This document shows positions 1-8,778 of a stretch of DNA of 64,000 nt, piece by piece. The notes below the pieces were generated by a model. That model worked only from the letters and a program-made list of their open reading frames with translations. It searched no databases and was not told where the DNA came from. How positions within the stretch are numbered: the first letter of the stretch is position 1; every line of letters begins with the position of its first letter. The stretch lies in assembly GCF_012396365.1 (NCBI RefSeq), contig NZ_JAAXPG010000006.1, forward strand, positions 1-64,000, given 5' to 3'. This stretch comes from Nocardiopsis alborubida. Its GTDB lineage: Bacteria > Actinomycetota > Actinomycetes > Streptosporangiales > Streptosporangiaceae. A program made the position numbers and the translations under genes.

Positions 1-409
1 GGAGGGCTGTGCCGCCGGGGTCTGGCCGTATCCCGGCTGGGCTCCGGAGGGCTGCTGGCCGTGGTCCTGGTGGCCCTGGTCGGGCTGCGGGGCGTACGGG
101 GACTGCGCGCCCGAGGGCTGCCCGTAGACGGGCTGGCCCTGGCCGTACTGGTCCTGGCCGGGCTGGGGCGCGTACGGCGACGGGGCGCCCGGGGGCGGTG
201 CGAAGCCGGGCTGCGCTCCCGGGGCCTGGCCGTAGCCCTGCTGGCCCTGGTCGGGCTGCGGGGCGTATCCGGGCTGGCCGCCGGAGGGCTGTGCCGCCGG
301 GGTCTGGCCGTATCCCGGCTGGGCTCCGGAGGGCTGCTGGCCGTGGTCCTGGTGGCCCTGGTCGGGCTGCGGGGCGTACGGGGACTGCGCGCCCGAGGGC
401 TGCCCGTAG
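1..409. repeat. 127-bp exact direct repeat inside the low-complexity gene
   Basis: Bases 1-127 recur identically at 283-409, an offset of 282 bp (94 codons), so the reading frame is kept. The copies diverge immediately after the shared CCCGTAG. Perfect identity, including third codon positions, suggests a recent duplication or gene conversion in a Gln/Pro-rich coding repeat. The first copy may extend beyond the left edge. Confidence 0.9.
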
Positions 410-540
410 GCGGACTGCTGGCCGGGATCCGGCTGCTGGGGCTGCTGTCCGTACTCCTGCTGCCCGTCCTGCCCGTGGTCCGGCTGCGGGCCCCGGTGGG
501 GATCCTCCGGGGGCGGGGGGTTCGTCGGGGTCTGGCTCAT
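1..540 (-). CDS. Gln/Pro/Gly-rich protein, N-terminal part only
   Basis: The reading frame opens with ATG at 538-540 behind an AAGGAAGAG ribosome site and runs off the left edge, so only about 180 codons are seen. The protein begins [14 protein letters not shown] and is almost entirely low complexity: Gln, Pro, Gly, Tyr and Asp in units such as [18 protein letters not shown] and [12 protein letters not shown]. Actinomycetes often place such tracts in front of small membrane domains (DUF4190/DUF4870-like or RDD proteins). That domain would lie outside the window, so no function is assigned. The tract contains an exact internal DNA duplication, described separately. Confidence 0.7.
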   Translation of the reverse strand, partial: MSQTPTNPPPPEDPHRGPQPDHGQDGQQEYGQQPQQPDPGQQSAYGQPSGAQSPYAPQPDQGHQDHGQQPSGAQPGYGQTPAAQPSGGQPGYAPQPDQGQQGYGQAPGAQPGFAPPPGAPSPYAPQPGQDQYGQGQPVYGQPSGAQSPYAPQPDQGHQDHGQQPSGAQPGYGQTPAAQPS

Positions 541-703
541 GCTCTTCCTTGGCTCCGCTGATGAGGGGGAGGTTCCTGTACTACCGTGCTGTACCGACGA
601 CCGCGCGGGCCGGAGGCGGGCGACCTCGGCGCCGGACACGGGGTCCGACGCCTCGCCCATGTCAAATCCTAGGTCCTGCCGCTCCTCCCGCGCGCAGTGC
701 TCG

Positions 704-1543
704 CTAGGGAGCCTCCGGGTGCGGCCCGGTGACGAAGTCGATCAGCTCCTCCACCCGGCCGAGCAGGGCCGGCTCCAGGTCAGCATAGGTACGCACCGAT
801 CCCAGGATCCGGCGCCACGCCTCGCCCGTCTCCATCCGCCAGCCCAGGGCGCTCACGACCCCCTCCTTCCAGGGAACGCCGCGCGGCACCTCGGGCCAGG
901 CCCCGATCCCCACGGAACCCGGACGCACCGCCTGCCAGACGTCGACGTAGGGGTGCCCGGCCACCAGTACGTGCTCGCCGCGCACCCGCTCGGCGATCCG
1001 CGTCTCCTTGGAACCCGGCACCAGGTGGTCCACCAGGACGCCCAGCCTCCTGCCGGGCCCGGGTGAGAACTCCGCCACGATCGAGGGCAGGTCGTCGACC
1101 CCCTCCAGGAACTCGACGGCCACGCCCTCCACACGCAGGTCGTGGCCCCAGACCTTCTCCACCAGCTCGGCGTCGTGGACGCCCTCCACGTAGATCCGGC
1201 TCTCCCGGGCCGTGCGCGCCCGCGCGTCGGGCACCGCCACCGACCCGGAAGCGCTGCGCAGCGGTCCCCTCGGGCCCGCGGCGGGGCGCACCAGGGTCAC
1301 CGGCTCGCCGTCGACCAGGAACGCGGCCGGGGCGAGGTCGAACACGCGGCGGCGGCCGTGCCGGTCCTCCAGCGTCACGGTGGCCTTGTCCCAGGCCACC
1401 ACCGCCCCGCAGAACGCCTCCTCGGCGTCCTCCACGACCAGTTCCCGTTCCAGGGGCACCTCGCGGACCGCCTTCTTCCTCGGGCGGCGCCAGTCCCCGG
1501 CGAGCACGTCGCGGCCGTAACGGCCGGTTCCCTTGGTAGCCAC
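704..1543 (-). CDS. DUF3097 family protein
   Basis: A 279-residue protein beginning with GTG (1541-1543). It matches in style and position the actinobacterial DUF3097 family, which is commonly found next to hrcA. The centre (about residues 113-185) contains [20 protein letters not shown] and, about 40 residues later, [12 protein letters not shown]. This acidic spacing resembles a TOPRIM fold (a Glu, then Asp-x-Asp-like residues), but that is inference. The function is unknown. A TAGACT hexamer on the minus strand at 1552-1557, eight bases before GTG, with no ribosome site between, suggests a very short or absent leader. It diverges from hrcA. Confidence 0.75.
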   Translation of the reverse strand: MATKGTGRYGRDVLAGDWRRPRKKAVREVPLERELVVEDAEEAFCGAVVAWDKATVTLEDRHGRRRVFDLAPAAFLVDGEPVTLVRPAAGPRGPLRSASGSVAVPDARARTARESRIYVEGVHDAELVEKVWGHDLRVEGVAVEFLEGVDDLPSIVAEFSPGPGRRLGVLVDHLVPGSKETRIAERVRGEHVLVAGHPYVDVWQAVRPGSVGIGAWPEVPRGVPWKEGVVSALGWRMETGEAWRRILGSVRTYADLEPALLGRVEELIDFVTGPHPEAP

Positions 1544-1675
1544 GGTCGTGCAGTCTACTGGTGGCGCGAGCCGGCGCCCCGTCGGCCGCGGCGCGCGCCG
1601 CGGGCCCCGCGGGGGCGGGGGCGGCGGGGCGTCGGGCCCACGGGTAACCGTCAGGGTTTGCGGCCGGGCATAGAC

Positions 1676-1702
1676 TTAGCACTGAGGACCACGGAGTGCC
1701 AG
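1676..1702 (+). promoter_or_regulatory. CIRCE operator in front of hrcA
   Basis: TTAGCACTG (1676-1684), a 9-base spacer, then GAGTGCCAG (1694-1702). The consensus CIRCE element is TTAGCACTC-N9-GAGTGCTAA, so 15 of 18 arm positions match with the exact spacer length. A TAGACT -10-like hexamer (1671-1676) abuts the site, which should place the operator across the transcription start. This is the classic autoregulatory site for HrcA. Confidence 0.88.
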
Positions 1703-1712
1703 GAGGTGGCGA

Positions 1713-2726
1713 GTGCTGGATGAGCGCAAGCTCGCGGTCCTGCGTGCCGTCGTCGAGGACTTCGTCAACACCAACGAGCCCGTGGGGTCCAAGGCCCTGG
1801 CCGACCGGCACCGGCTCGGCGTCTCCCCGGCGACCATCCGCAACGACATGGTCGCCCTTGAGGAGGACGGCTACATCGCGCAGCCGCACACCAGTGCCGG
1901 CCGCGTCCCCACGGACAAGGGGTACCGGCTCTTCGTCGACCGGCTCTCCTCGGTCAAGCCGCTCTCGACCGCGGAGCGGCGCGCCATCGAGTCCTTCCTC
2001 ACCGGCGCCGTCGACCTCGACGAGATCGTCGCCCGGACCGTGCGGCTCCTCGCGCAGCTCACCCGCCAGGTCGCGATCGTCCAGTACCCCTCGCTGACCC
2101 GCTCGTCGGTGCAGCACGTGGAGCTGGTCCCCCTCGGGGGACAGCGGATCATGATGGTCGTGATCACCAACACGGGCCGGGTCGAGCAGCGCGTCATCGA
2201 CGGCCTGGGAGAGGTCCACGAGGCCGCCGTCGACGACCTGCGCGCGATGTTGAACCGGGCCATCGCCGGACGTCACCTCGGCGACGTGCCCGACGCGGTG
2301 GAGGACCTGCCTCCGCAGGTGCCGCCCGAGCACCGCCAGATGGCGGTGTCGGTCCTCTCCGTCCTGCTGGAGAGCCTCGTCGAACGGCACGAGGAGAAGA
2401 TCGTCCTCGCGGGGACGGCCAACCTCGCCGCCGTCGACTTCGCCGCCAGCCTGAGGGACGTCCTGGAGGCACTGGAAGAGAACATGGTCCTCATCCGTTT
2501 GCTGGGAGAGGCCAAGGACCCGTCGATGCTCACGGTGCGCATCGGCGCGGAGAACTTCCACGAGGGCCTGAGGTCCACCTCCATCGTGTCGGCGGACTAC
2601 GGTGTGGGAAACCAGTCGCTCGCCAAGATCGGTGTGGTGGGACCCACCCGGATGGACTACCCGGGGACGATGGGAGCAGTACGCGCCGTGGCTCGCTATG
2701 TCGGACAGATTTTGGCAGGACAGTAA
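1713..2726 (+). CDS. hrcA: heat-inducible transcription repressor HrcA
   Basis: A 337-residue repressor of class I heat-shock genes, which binds CIRCE elements. It starts at GTG 1713 with AGGAGGTGG just upstream. The N-terminus ([29 protein letters not shown]) is the winged helix-turn-helix; SPATIRNDM (about residues 40-48) is the recognition helix region, followed by [20 protein letters not shown], a family hallmark. The C-terminal two thirds is the GAF-like domain ending in [12 protein letters not shown]. It is followed after 4 bp by dnaJ, the usual actinobacterial pair, and carries its own CIRCE site. Confidence 0.97.
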   Translation: MLDERKLAVLRAVVEDFVNTNEPVGSKALADRHRLGVSPATIRNDMVALEEDGYIAQPHTSAGRVPTDKGYRLFVDRLSSVKPLSTAERRAIESFLTGAVDLDEIVARTVRLLAQLTRQVAIVQYPSLTRSSVQHVELVPLGGQRIMMVVITNTGRVEQRVIDGLGEVHEAAVDDLRAMLNRAIAGRHLGDVPDAVEDLPPQVPPEHRQMAVSVLSVLLESLVERHEEKIVLAGTANLAAVDFAASLRDVLEALEENMVLIRLLGEAKDPSMLTVRIGAENFHEGLRSTSIVSADYGVGNQSLAKIGVVGPTRMDYPGTMGAVRAVARYVGQILAGQ

Positions 2727-2730
2727 CCCA

Positions 2731-3873
2731 GTGGCCAGAGACTATTACCAGGTTCTCGGAGTGCGTCGCGACGCGTCCAAGGACGAGATCAAGAAGGCCT
2801 ACCGGCGGCTCGCGCGCGAACTCCACCCGGACATCAACCCGGACCCCGCAACCCAGGAGCGCTTCAAGGAGGTGACCCAGGCCTACGAGGTCCTCTCCGA
2901 CGAGAACAAGCGCCGGATGTTCGACATGGGCCAGGACCCCTACGCGCCCGGCGGCGGCGGCGGGGCCGGTGGCTTCGGCGGTGCGGGCGGGTTCGCCTTC
3001 GACGACATCATGAACGCCTTCTTCGGCGGCGGCCAGCCCGGCGGGCGCGGCCCCCGGGAGCGGGTCCGCCGCGGGCGCAGCATCAAGATCCGGGTCGAAC
3101 TGGACCTGGTGGAGACCGCGTTCGGGGTCAGCAAGGAGATCACCTTCCCCACCGCCATCCTGTGCGAGACCTGCCAGGGCGAGGGGACGGCGGCCGGTTC
3201 GCACCGCACCACCTGTGAGATGTGCCACGGGCAGGGCGAGGTGTCCCAGGTCACCCGGTCCTTCCTCGGTCAGGTCATGACCTCCCGCCCCTGCCCCCAG
3301 TGCTCGGGCCAGGGCTCGGTCATCACCAACCCCTGCGGCGACTGCGCGGGCGAGGGCCGGGTGCGGGAGAAGGTCACCCGCACCGTCAAGATCCCCGCGG
3401 GCGTCGACGACGGCACCCGCATCCAGCTCGCCGGAGAGGGCGAGGTCGGACCCAACGGCGGACCGCGCGGCGACATCATCCTGGAGATCATCCAGCGTCC
3501 GCACCCCACCTTCGAACGGCGCGGTGACGACCTGCACTGCACGGTGACCGTCCCCATGACGGCCGCCGCGCTGGGCGCCTCCTTCGCCTTCGACACCCTC
3601 GACGGCACCGAGAACATCGACCTGCGCCCGGGCACCAACTCCGGCCACGTCATCACCCTCCCGAACAAGGGCGTCAGCCACCTCGACGGCGGAGGCCGGG
3701 GCGACCTGCGCATCCGCGTCGACGTGGAGACCCCGAGCCGGCTGGACGAGGAGCAGGAGGCCCTCCTGCGCAAGTTCGCCGAACTGCGCGGCGAGGACCA
3801 GACCCCGGGGCGCTTCAGCCCCGGACACGGCGGGTTCTTCTCCAAGATCCGCGACGCCTTCGGCGCCAAGTGA
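2731..3873 (+). CDS. dnaJ: chaperone protein DnaJ
   Basis: A 380-residue type I J-domain co-chaperone for DnaK. GTG 2731 lies 4 bp after hrcA. The J domain (residues 1-70) has the HPD motif at 32-34. A Gly/Phe-rich stretch follows (about 75-100). Four zinc-finger repeats start near residue 145: CETCQGEG, CEMCHGQG, CPQCSGQG and CGDCAGEG. The C-terminal substrate-binding domains follow. Actinomycetes usually have two dnaJ genes, one with dnaK-grpE and one with hrcA; this is the hrcA-linked one and should share HrcA control. The stop overlaps the rsmE start. Confidence 0.97.
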   Translation: MARDYYQVLGVRRDASKDEIKKAYRRLARELHPDINPDPATQERFKEVTQAYEVLSDENKRRMFDMGQDPYAPGGGGGAGGFGGAGGFAFDDIMNAFFGGGQPGGRGPRERVRRGRSIKIRVELDLVETAFGVSKEITFPTAILCETCQGEGTAAGSHRTTCEMCHGQGEVSQVTRSFLGQVMTSRPCPQCSGQGSVITNPCGDCAGEGRVREKVTRTVKIPAGVDDGTRIQLAGEGEVGPNGGPRGDIILEIIQRPHPTFERRGDDLHCTVTVPMTAAALGASFAFDTLDGTENIDLRPGTNSGHVITLPNKGVSHLDGGGRGDLRIRVDVETPSRLDEEQEALLRKFAELRGEDQTPGRFSPGHGGFFSKIRDAFGAK

Positions 3874-4607
3874 CACCGCCGGTCTTCCTGGTCGAGGCCG
3901 CCGACCTGGCGGCCGACCGGGTGACGGTGGACGGCGCCGAAGGCCGTCACGCCGCCGTGGTGCGCCGCATCCGTGAGGGCGAGACCGTCGACCTCTCCGA
4001 CGGACGCGGCCTGCGCGCCCGCTGCACGGTGACCGCCGTGGGCAGGGACCACATCGTCTGCGCGGTGGTGGGACGCCGGGAGGAACCGGCGCCCCGTCCC
4101 CGCCTGACCGTGGTCCAGGCGCTGCCCAAGGGCGACCGGGGCGAGCTGGCCGTGGAGATGATGACCGAGGCCGGAGCCGACGCGGTCGTGCCCTGGGCGG
4201 CGGACCGCTGCGTCACCCGCTGGAAGGGCGACCGCGCCGCCAAGGCGCTGGCCAAGTGGCGCGCGACCGCCCGTGAGGCGGCCAAGCAGGCCCGGCGCGC
4301 GCGGCTGCCCGAGGTCGCCGACCTCGCCGACCGCGCCGCCGTGACCGGGCTGCTGGCCGGGGCGGACCTGGGCGTCGTGCTGCACGAGGACGGCGCCAGC
4401 CGCCTGTCACAGCTGGATCTGCCCGCCGGACAGGGCCCCGGCGTCGTCGTGGTGGTCGGCCCCGAGGGCGGCTTCTCCGACGGCGAACTGGAGGCGTTCG
4501 ACGCCGCGGGCGCGGTCCGGGCGCTGCTGGGGCCGAGCGTGCTGCGCACCTCCACCGCCGGGGTCGCCGCCCTGTCGGTGCTCCAGGCCCGCACCGGCCG
4601 CTGGTAG
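3870..4607 (+). CDS. rsmE: 16S rRNA (uracil(1498)-N(3))-methyltransferase RsmE
   Basis: A 245-residue SPOUT-class methyltransferase that methylates N3 of U1498 in 16S rRNA using S-adenosylmethionine. The GTG at 3870 overlaps the dnaJ stop (GTGA). The N-terminal PUA-like part is followed by LPKGDRGELAVEMMTEAGAD and by the SAM-binding knot, VVVVVGPEGGFSDGELEAF and LGPSVLRTSTAGVAALSVLQ, both diagnostic of the family. It ends the hrcA-dnaJ-rsmE operon at a strong hairpin. Confidence 0.95.
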   Translation: MTPPVFLVEAADLAADRVTVDGAEGRHAAVVRRIREGETVDLSDGRGLRARCTVTAVGRDHIVCAVVGRREEPAPRPRLTVVQALPKGDRGELAVEMMTEAGADAVVPWAADRCVTRWKGDRAAKALAKWRATAREAAKQARRARLPEVADLADRAAVTGLLAGADLGVVLHEDGASRLSQLDLPAGQGPGVVVVVGPEGGFSDGELEAFDAAGAVRALLGPSVLRTSTAGVAALSVLQARTGRW

Positions 4608-4650
4608 GGCGCGTAGGGCGCACGGCTGGTAGAGCACACGGCCGAACGCC

Positions 4651-4698
4651 GAACACGCGGGAGGCGCCCGGACCTGTCCGGGCGCCTCCCGCGTGTTC
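4651..4698. terminator. 23-bp hairpin between rsmE and the anti-sigma-like gene
   Basis: Bases 4651-4673 (starting GAACACGCGGGAGG) pair perfectly with 4676-4698 around a tiny CT loop. It lies between convergent genes and would serve both strands. There is no T-tract, as is usual in high-GC actinomycetes. Confidence 0.85.
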
Positions 4699-4749
4699 GT
4701 GTGCTCCTGTTCGCGGCCGATGTTCGGGGCCGGCCCCGGGAGGGGCGCG

Positions 4750-5517
4750 TCAGCCGCTGGGAGCCGTCTTGGCGCCGCTGTCGCCTCCGGTGGTGCCGGT
4801 GCCGCCCGTGCCGGTCTCGCCGCCGGTGCCGCCGCCCTCGCCGCCGGTACCGTCACCGCCGCCGGAGGGCTCCTCCCCGCCGGTCCCGCCGCCGCTGTCG
4901 CCGCCGCCGTCCTCACCGGCGGGCCCGTCGCCGGCGCCGCTGCTCGGCTCGTCGCTGGGCTCGCACTCCTCCTCGGAGGCGGCCTTCTCGTCCTTGTCCT
5001 CCTCGGAGGAACCGGACGGGGCCGGAGAGACGGACTCCCCGGGCGCCGGACACGTGGAGGTGGCCGTGACGCCCTCCTCGGAGGGAGCGGGCTCCTCCTC
5101 GTCGTCCTTCGGGGTGGGGGAGGCGGCCGGGTCCAGCGGCGGCTCCTCCTCCTGCTGGGTGGTGCCGTCCACGGAGCCGGTGGAGGCATCGGGTACGGCG
5201 ACACCGCCGCCCCCTCCCTCCTCCTCGGCGGGCGCGCCCTCGCGGTCGGCGCCCGCGGGGACGATCTCCAGCACGTGGTCGCGGACCTGGGGGCTGGAGA
5301 TGGCCACGGACCCGGCGATCAGGGCGGCTCCCGCCACCGCCACCGCCGGACGTAGCCAGGGCATACCGAACCAGGCCGAACCGCGGTTGCGCTCGGTGCG
5401 CTCACGGATCAGGTTCAACGCCTCGGGAGAGGTCGTGACCGTGTCGGCCTCGGCCTTGAGCAGGTGGCGGAGCTGATCCTCGAACGGATCGTTCGTGGGG
5501 TTCGTGGGGCTGGTCAT
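4750..5517 (-). CDS. acidic single-pass membrane protein coupled to a SigE-type sigma factor
   Basis: A 255-residue protein whose ATG overlaps the stop of the upstream sigma-factor gene (ATGA), so the two are translationally coupled. Residues 1-50 (DPFEDQLRHLLKAEADTV) are cytoplasmic and helical. One membrane segment follows at about 53-75 (LRPAVAVAGAALIAGSVAI). The rest is a very acidic, then Gly/Thr/Ser-rich, outward tail with only two cysteines. The layout is that of an anti-sigma factor, but the zinc motif HxxxCxxC is absent, so that role is inferred only from context. It ends at the hairpin shared with rsmE. Confidence 0.7.
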   Translation of the reverse strand: MTSPTNPTNDPFEDQLRHLLKAEADTVTTSPEALNLIRERTERNRGSAWFGMPWLRPAVAVAGAALIAGSVAISSPQVRDHVLEIVPAGADREGAPAEEEGGGGGVAVPDASTGSVDGTTQQEEEPPLDPAASPTPKDDEEEPAPSEEGVTATSTCPAPGESVSPAPSGSSEEDKDEKAASEEECEPSDEPSSGAGDGPAGEDGGGDSGGGTGGEEPSGGGDGTGGEGGGTGGETGTGGTGTTGGDSGAKTAPSG

Positions 5518-6104
5518 GTCGTCTGCTCCAGAACAGAGCGGAGCGCGGAGATACCGCGGGACGTGTGGCTCTTCACCGCGCCCCGGCTGATCCCCATGGC
5601 GTCCGCGATCTGTGCCTCGGACAGGTCGCCGTAGTACCGGAGCACGATGGCCTCTCGCTGACGGGTGGGTAGTTTGCGCAGGGCACGGATGACGGCTTCG
5701 CGCTCCAACAGGCTCAGCGCGCCGTGTTCGGCGCTGGGCGCGTCGGGCAGGGCCTTGGGTGCGTGCTTCTCCACGACCGCCCTGTGGCGAAGCACGGACC
5801 GCGCCTTGTTCACCACGGCCTGGCGCAGGTAGGACAGCGCCTTGTTCGGGTCACGCAGGCGGCGCCACGCTCCGTGCATGGCGACGAACGAGTCCTGGAC
5901 GACCTCTTCCGCGGTCGCGTGATCGCGGACGAGCAGGGCGGCGAGCCGAACGAGTGGACGGTAGTGCTCCCGGTAGAGCTCCGTCACGGCGTGGTCGGCG
6001 TCCCACTCCACCGAGAGCGGTGCCGTGGTGGCACCGGCCACCATGGTTTCTGTCGTCACATCAGTTCGACGCACACCCTTGTCGCGGGGTTTACGAAAGG
6101 GCAT
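5514..6104 (-). CDS. SigE-family ECF RNA polymerase sigma factor
   Basis: About 196 residues if started at ATG 6104, which has AGAAGAGG directly upstream; the frame stays open to 6146 and a start near 6044 is also possible. Region 2 is HAVTELYREHYRPLVRLAALLVRDHATAEEVVQDSFVAMH (split here by eye into helices). Region 4 is LPTRQREAIVLRYYGDLSEAQIADAMGISRGAVKSHTSRG, with the DNA-recognition helix at its end. This matches the short SigE-type (SACE/Streptomyces) ECF group. It is co-transcribed with a membrane protein that may control it. The inducing signal is unknown. Confidence 0.88.
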   Translation of the reverse strand: MPFRKPRDKGVRRTDVTTETMVAGATTAPLSVEWDADHAVTELYREHYRPLVRLAALLVRDHATAEEVVQDSFVAMHGAWRRLRDPNKALSYLRQAVVNKARSVLRHRAVVEKHAPKALPDAPSAEHGALSLLEREAVIRALRKLPTRQREAIVLRYYGDLSEAQIADAMGISRGAVKSHTSRGISALRSVLEQTT

Positions 6105-6367
6105 ACCTCTTCTTTTCCAGGTAGACGTGCGTTTCAATCCGAACACGCGGGAATATGGCCGAGGCCGGACGGAGCCGACGACCTGACGCGCACGGGTGGA
6201 AAGCCTATCGCGCCCGGGGCGCCGGGCGTCGCCGAACCCGCTCGCCCGCGGCGCCGCGGGAGCCCTTCGCCGTTGGCCCGCCCGGCCGGGACCTGCGGCA
6301 TCATGGTCCCGGACGAACCCGAGAAGGCGGCCGTTCCGGCGGCCGCGCAGACGGAAAAAGGTGCGCG

Positions 6368-6718
6368 ATGGCCCAGGAAGACTGTCTTTTCTGCAAGATC
6401 GTGAAGGGGGAGGTGCCCGCCGAGATCGTGCGCGAGAGCGAGCGCGCGGTCGCCTTCCGCGACATCAACCCCCAGGCGCCCACGCACGTGCTGGTCATTC
6501 CGCGCGAGCACTATCCCACCGCCGCCGAGGCCGCCGCCGCGGACACCGGCCTGCTCGACGAGATCGTCCGGGTGGCGCACGAGGTGGCAGCGGCCGAGGA
6601 CGTCGCCGACCAGGGCTACCGGTTGGTGTTCAACACCGGCAGCGGCGCCGGGCAGACGGTCTTCCACCTCCACGGGCACCTGCTCGGCGGCCGCGGGCTG
6701 AACTGGCCCCCCGGGTAG
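6368..6718 (+). CDS. HIT family nucleotide-binding protein
   Basis: A 116-residue histidine-triad hydrolase. ATG 6368 follows AAAAAGG with good spacing. The N-terminus CLFCKIVKGEVPAEIV is typical of HINT/PKCI-like proteins, and the catalytic triad HLHGHLLGGRG is at the C-terminus (about residues 98-108). Such proteins hydrolyse AMP-lysine or aminoacyl-AMP type phosphoramidates; the true substrate is not known. Position just before phoH is conserved in actinobacteria. Confidence 0.93.
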   Translation: MAQEDCLFCKIVKGEVPAEIVRESERAVAFRDINPQAPTHVLVIPREHYPTAAEAAAADTGLLDEIVRVAHEVAAAEDVADQGYRLVFNTGSGAGQTVFHLHGHLLGGRGLNWPPG

Positions 6719-6740
6719 GCCGCAAGCGGCCCCCGGACCG

Positions 6741-6765
6741 CGGGCGGGCGGAAGCCGCCCCCCCG
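6741..6765 (+). terminator. hairpin after the HIT gene
   Basis: GGGCGG (6746-6751) pairs with CCGCCC (6755-6760) around AAG, and CGGG/CCCG extends the stem past one mismatch. It is a plausible but short terminator. Confidence 0.5.
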
Positions 6766-7026
6766 CGCCGCCACGTCCGCACCCCTTTGAGCACTCCTCC
6801 CGCAGGTTCTCCACAGGCGGAAATAACGGATCGAGTCGGGCGGAGGCGCCTTGGTAGACTCGTCGCTGTGGGCTTCGAGGGTTCGGTGTGACCGTTGGGA
6901 ACACCGGCGAGGAAGCTCCGACCCGGCACCGCCCGCGGCGCCGGGACCGTCCACCAGGTGCGCCTCCCGCAGGGGTCGGGCAGGCGCCCGACCGAAGGGT
7001 AGGGACAGCGGCCGCACGGCCTCACC
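6766..7026 (+). other. upstream region of phoH, no gene seen
   Basis: The HIT-phoH gap holds a TAGACT -10-like hexamer at 6855-6860 without a clear -35. Seven bases later a GTG opens a seven-codon reading frame (6868-6891). Whether this mini-frame is translated is unknown. Nothing else convincing is seen. Confidence 0.4.
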
Positions 7027-8145
7027 ATGTCCGAGACAACGCACACGCACCCGCCACGGGACACCCAGGTCAAGGTCGTGGTGCCCGACGAGCACACGAT
7101 GGTCAGCCTGCTGGGCTCCAGGGACGAACTCCTCAGGGCGTTGGAGCGGGCCTTCGACAGCGACATCCACGTGCGCGGCAACGAGTTCACCATCAGCGGC
7201 TCCCCGGAGGAGACCGCCGTCGTGGTCCGCCTCGTCGAGGAGCTGATCGAGCTCGCCAGGAGCGGCACCCACGTCACCCCCGACACCATCGAACGCATGG
7301 TCCACATGCTGCGCTCGCCCGGCGCCGAGCGCCCCGCGGACGTGCTGACCACCAACATCCTGTCCAACCGCGGCAAGACCATCCGCCCCAAGACGCTCAA
7401 CCAGAAGCGCTACGTCGACACCATCGACCAGCGCACGGTGGTGTTCGGCATCGGTCCCGCCGGTACCGGCAAGACGTACCTGGCCATGGCCAAGGCGGTC
7501 AAGGCGCTCCAGGACAAGGAAGTCAACCGGATCATCCTCACCCGCCCCGCGGTGGAGGCCGGAGAGCGGCTGGGCTTCCTGCCCGGCACCCTCTACGACA
7601 AGATCGACCCCTACCTGCGCCCGCTCTACGACGCCCTGCACGACATGCTCGACCCCGACTCCATCCCCAGGCTGATGGCGGCGGGAACCATCGAGGTCGC
7701 CCCCCTGGCCTTCATGCGCGGTCGCACCCTCAACGACTCCTTCATCATCCTGGACGAGGCCCAGAACACCTCGCCCGAGCAGATGAAGATGTTCCTCACC
7801 AGGCTGGGGTTCGGCTCCAAGATCGTGGTCACCGGTGACGTGACCCAGGTCGACCTGCCCGGCGGGCAGACCAGCGGCCTGCGCACGATCGAGTCCATCC
7901 TGAGTGACATCGACGACATCGCCTTCTGCCGCCTGAGCAGTGAGGACGTCGTCCGGCACAAGCTGGTCGGCAGGATCGTGGACGCCTACGGGCGCTACGA
8001 CGCCGCCCAGGGCGACACACGCGACGACCGCAGGGGCCCCGCCGGAGGCGGCCGTCCCCGCCGCGGACCCGCGCGCCGGGGCGCCTCCGACACCCCGACC
8101 GCGCCGGAGTCGGAGAGCGCCGATGGCGGGGAACAGGCAGACTGA
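7027..8145 (+). CDS. PhoH family ATPase
   Basis: A 372-residue P-loop protein of the PhoH/PhoL type. An N-terminal domain (about 15-115) precedes the ATPase core: Walker A GPAGTGKT (about residues 148-155), LTRPAVEAGERLGFLPG, Walker B FIILDEAQN and TGDVTQVDLPGGQTSGL. The C-terminal 45 residues are a charged, disordered Arg/Gly-rich tail. These proteins are linked to RNA metabolism and to YbeY, encoded just downstream. ATG 7027 has only a weak ribosome site. Confidence 0.94.
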   Translation: MSETTHTHPPRDTQVKVVVPDEHTMVSLLGSRDELLRALERAFDSDIHVRGNEFTISGSPEETAVVVRLVEELIELARSGTHVTPDTIERMVHMLRSPGAERPADVLTTNILSNRGKTIRPKTLNQKRYVDTIDQRTVVFGIGPAGTGKTYLAMAKAVKALQDKEVNRIILTRPAVEAGERLGFLPGTLYDKIDPYLRPLYDALHDMLDPDSIPRLMAAGTIEVAPLAFMRGRTLNDSFIILDEAQNTSPEQMKMFLTRLGFGSKIVVTGDVTQVDLPGGQTSGLRTIESILSDIDDIAFCRLSSEDVVRHKLVGRIVDAYGRYDAAQGDTRDDRRGPAGGGRPRRGPARRGASDTPTAPESESADGGEQAD

Positions 8146-8162
8146 GGTAGTAGTACGGCGTT

Positions 8163-8201
8163 CGAACCGGTGGGTCCGCGACAGGCGGGTCCACCGGTTC
8201 G
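8163..8201 (+). other. hairpin between phoH and ybeY
   Basis: CGAACCGGTGG (8163-8173) pairs exactly with CCACCGGTTCG (8191-8201) around a 17-base loop. It may attenuate or process the phoH-ybeY transcript. Two GGCGCGCC octamers follow closely downstream. Confidence 0.5.
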
Positions 8202-8289
8202 GTTGCCGGGGCGCGCCCGACCGGCGCGCCGCACCACCGGCCGGGCGCGCCGCCCGGCCCCGCGATCCCTAGGTAAGGCAGCCGCAACC

Positions 8290-8778
8290 ATGAGTATCGA
8301 CGTCGCCAACGAGTCCGGCGTCACCACCGTGGACGAGGAGAGGCTCTCCCGTCTGGCCCGCCACGTGCTCGACGCCATGCGCGTCCATCCGCTGGCCGAG
8401 CTGTCCGTCGTGCTCGTGGACGAGGAGCCGATGGCCGACCTGCACGTGCGGTGGATGGACGAACCGGGTCCCACCGACGTGCTCTCCTTCCCGATGGACG
8501 AACTGCGCCCCGGCGGCCCCGGCCGCACGAGCGAGCCGGGCGTCCTGGGGGACGTGATCATCTGTCCGCAGGTGGCCGAGCGCCAGGCCGAGAAGGCCGG
8601 GCACGGCACCGAGGCGGAGATCGACCTGCTGTGCACGCACGGCATCCTGCACCTGCTGGGCTACGACCACGCCGAGCCCGAGGAGCACAAGGAGATGTTC
8701 GGCCTCCAGGGCGAGATCCTCGCCGCCTGGCGCGAGCGCGAGGCGCCCGGGGCCGAAGGGGATGAGAACGCCCGATGA
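8290..8778 (+). CDS. ybeY: endoribonuclease YbeY (rRNA maturation factor)
   Basis: A 162-residue metal-dependent RNase involved in 16S rRNA 3' end maturation and ribosome quality control. The zinc site THGILHLLGYDHAEPEEH (about residues 117-134) has the three histidines of the H-x3-H-x5-H pattern. DVLSFPMDE is the conserved substrate-side motif. It is translationally coupled to the next gene (ATGA at 8775-8778). Confidence 0.96.
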   Translation: MSIDVANESGVTTVDEERLSRLARHVLDAMRVHPLAELSVVLVDEEPMADLHVRWMDEPGPTDVLSFPMDELRPGGPGRTSEPGVLGDVIICPQVAERQAEKAGHGTEAEIDLLCTHGILHLLGYDHAEPEEHKEMFGLQGEILAAWREREAPGAEGDENAR

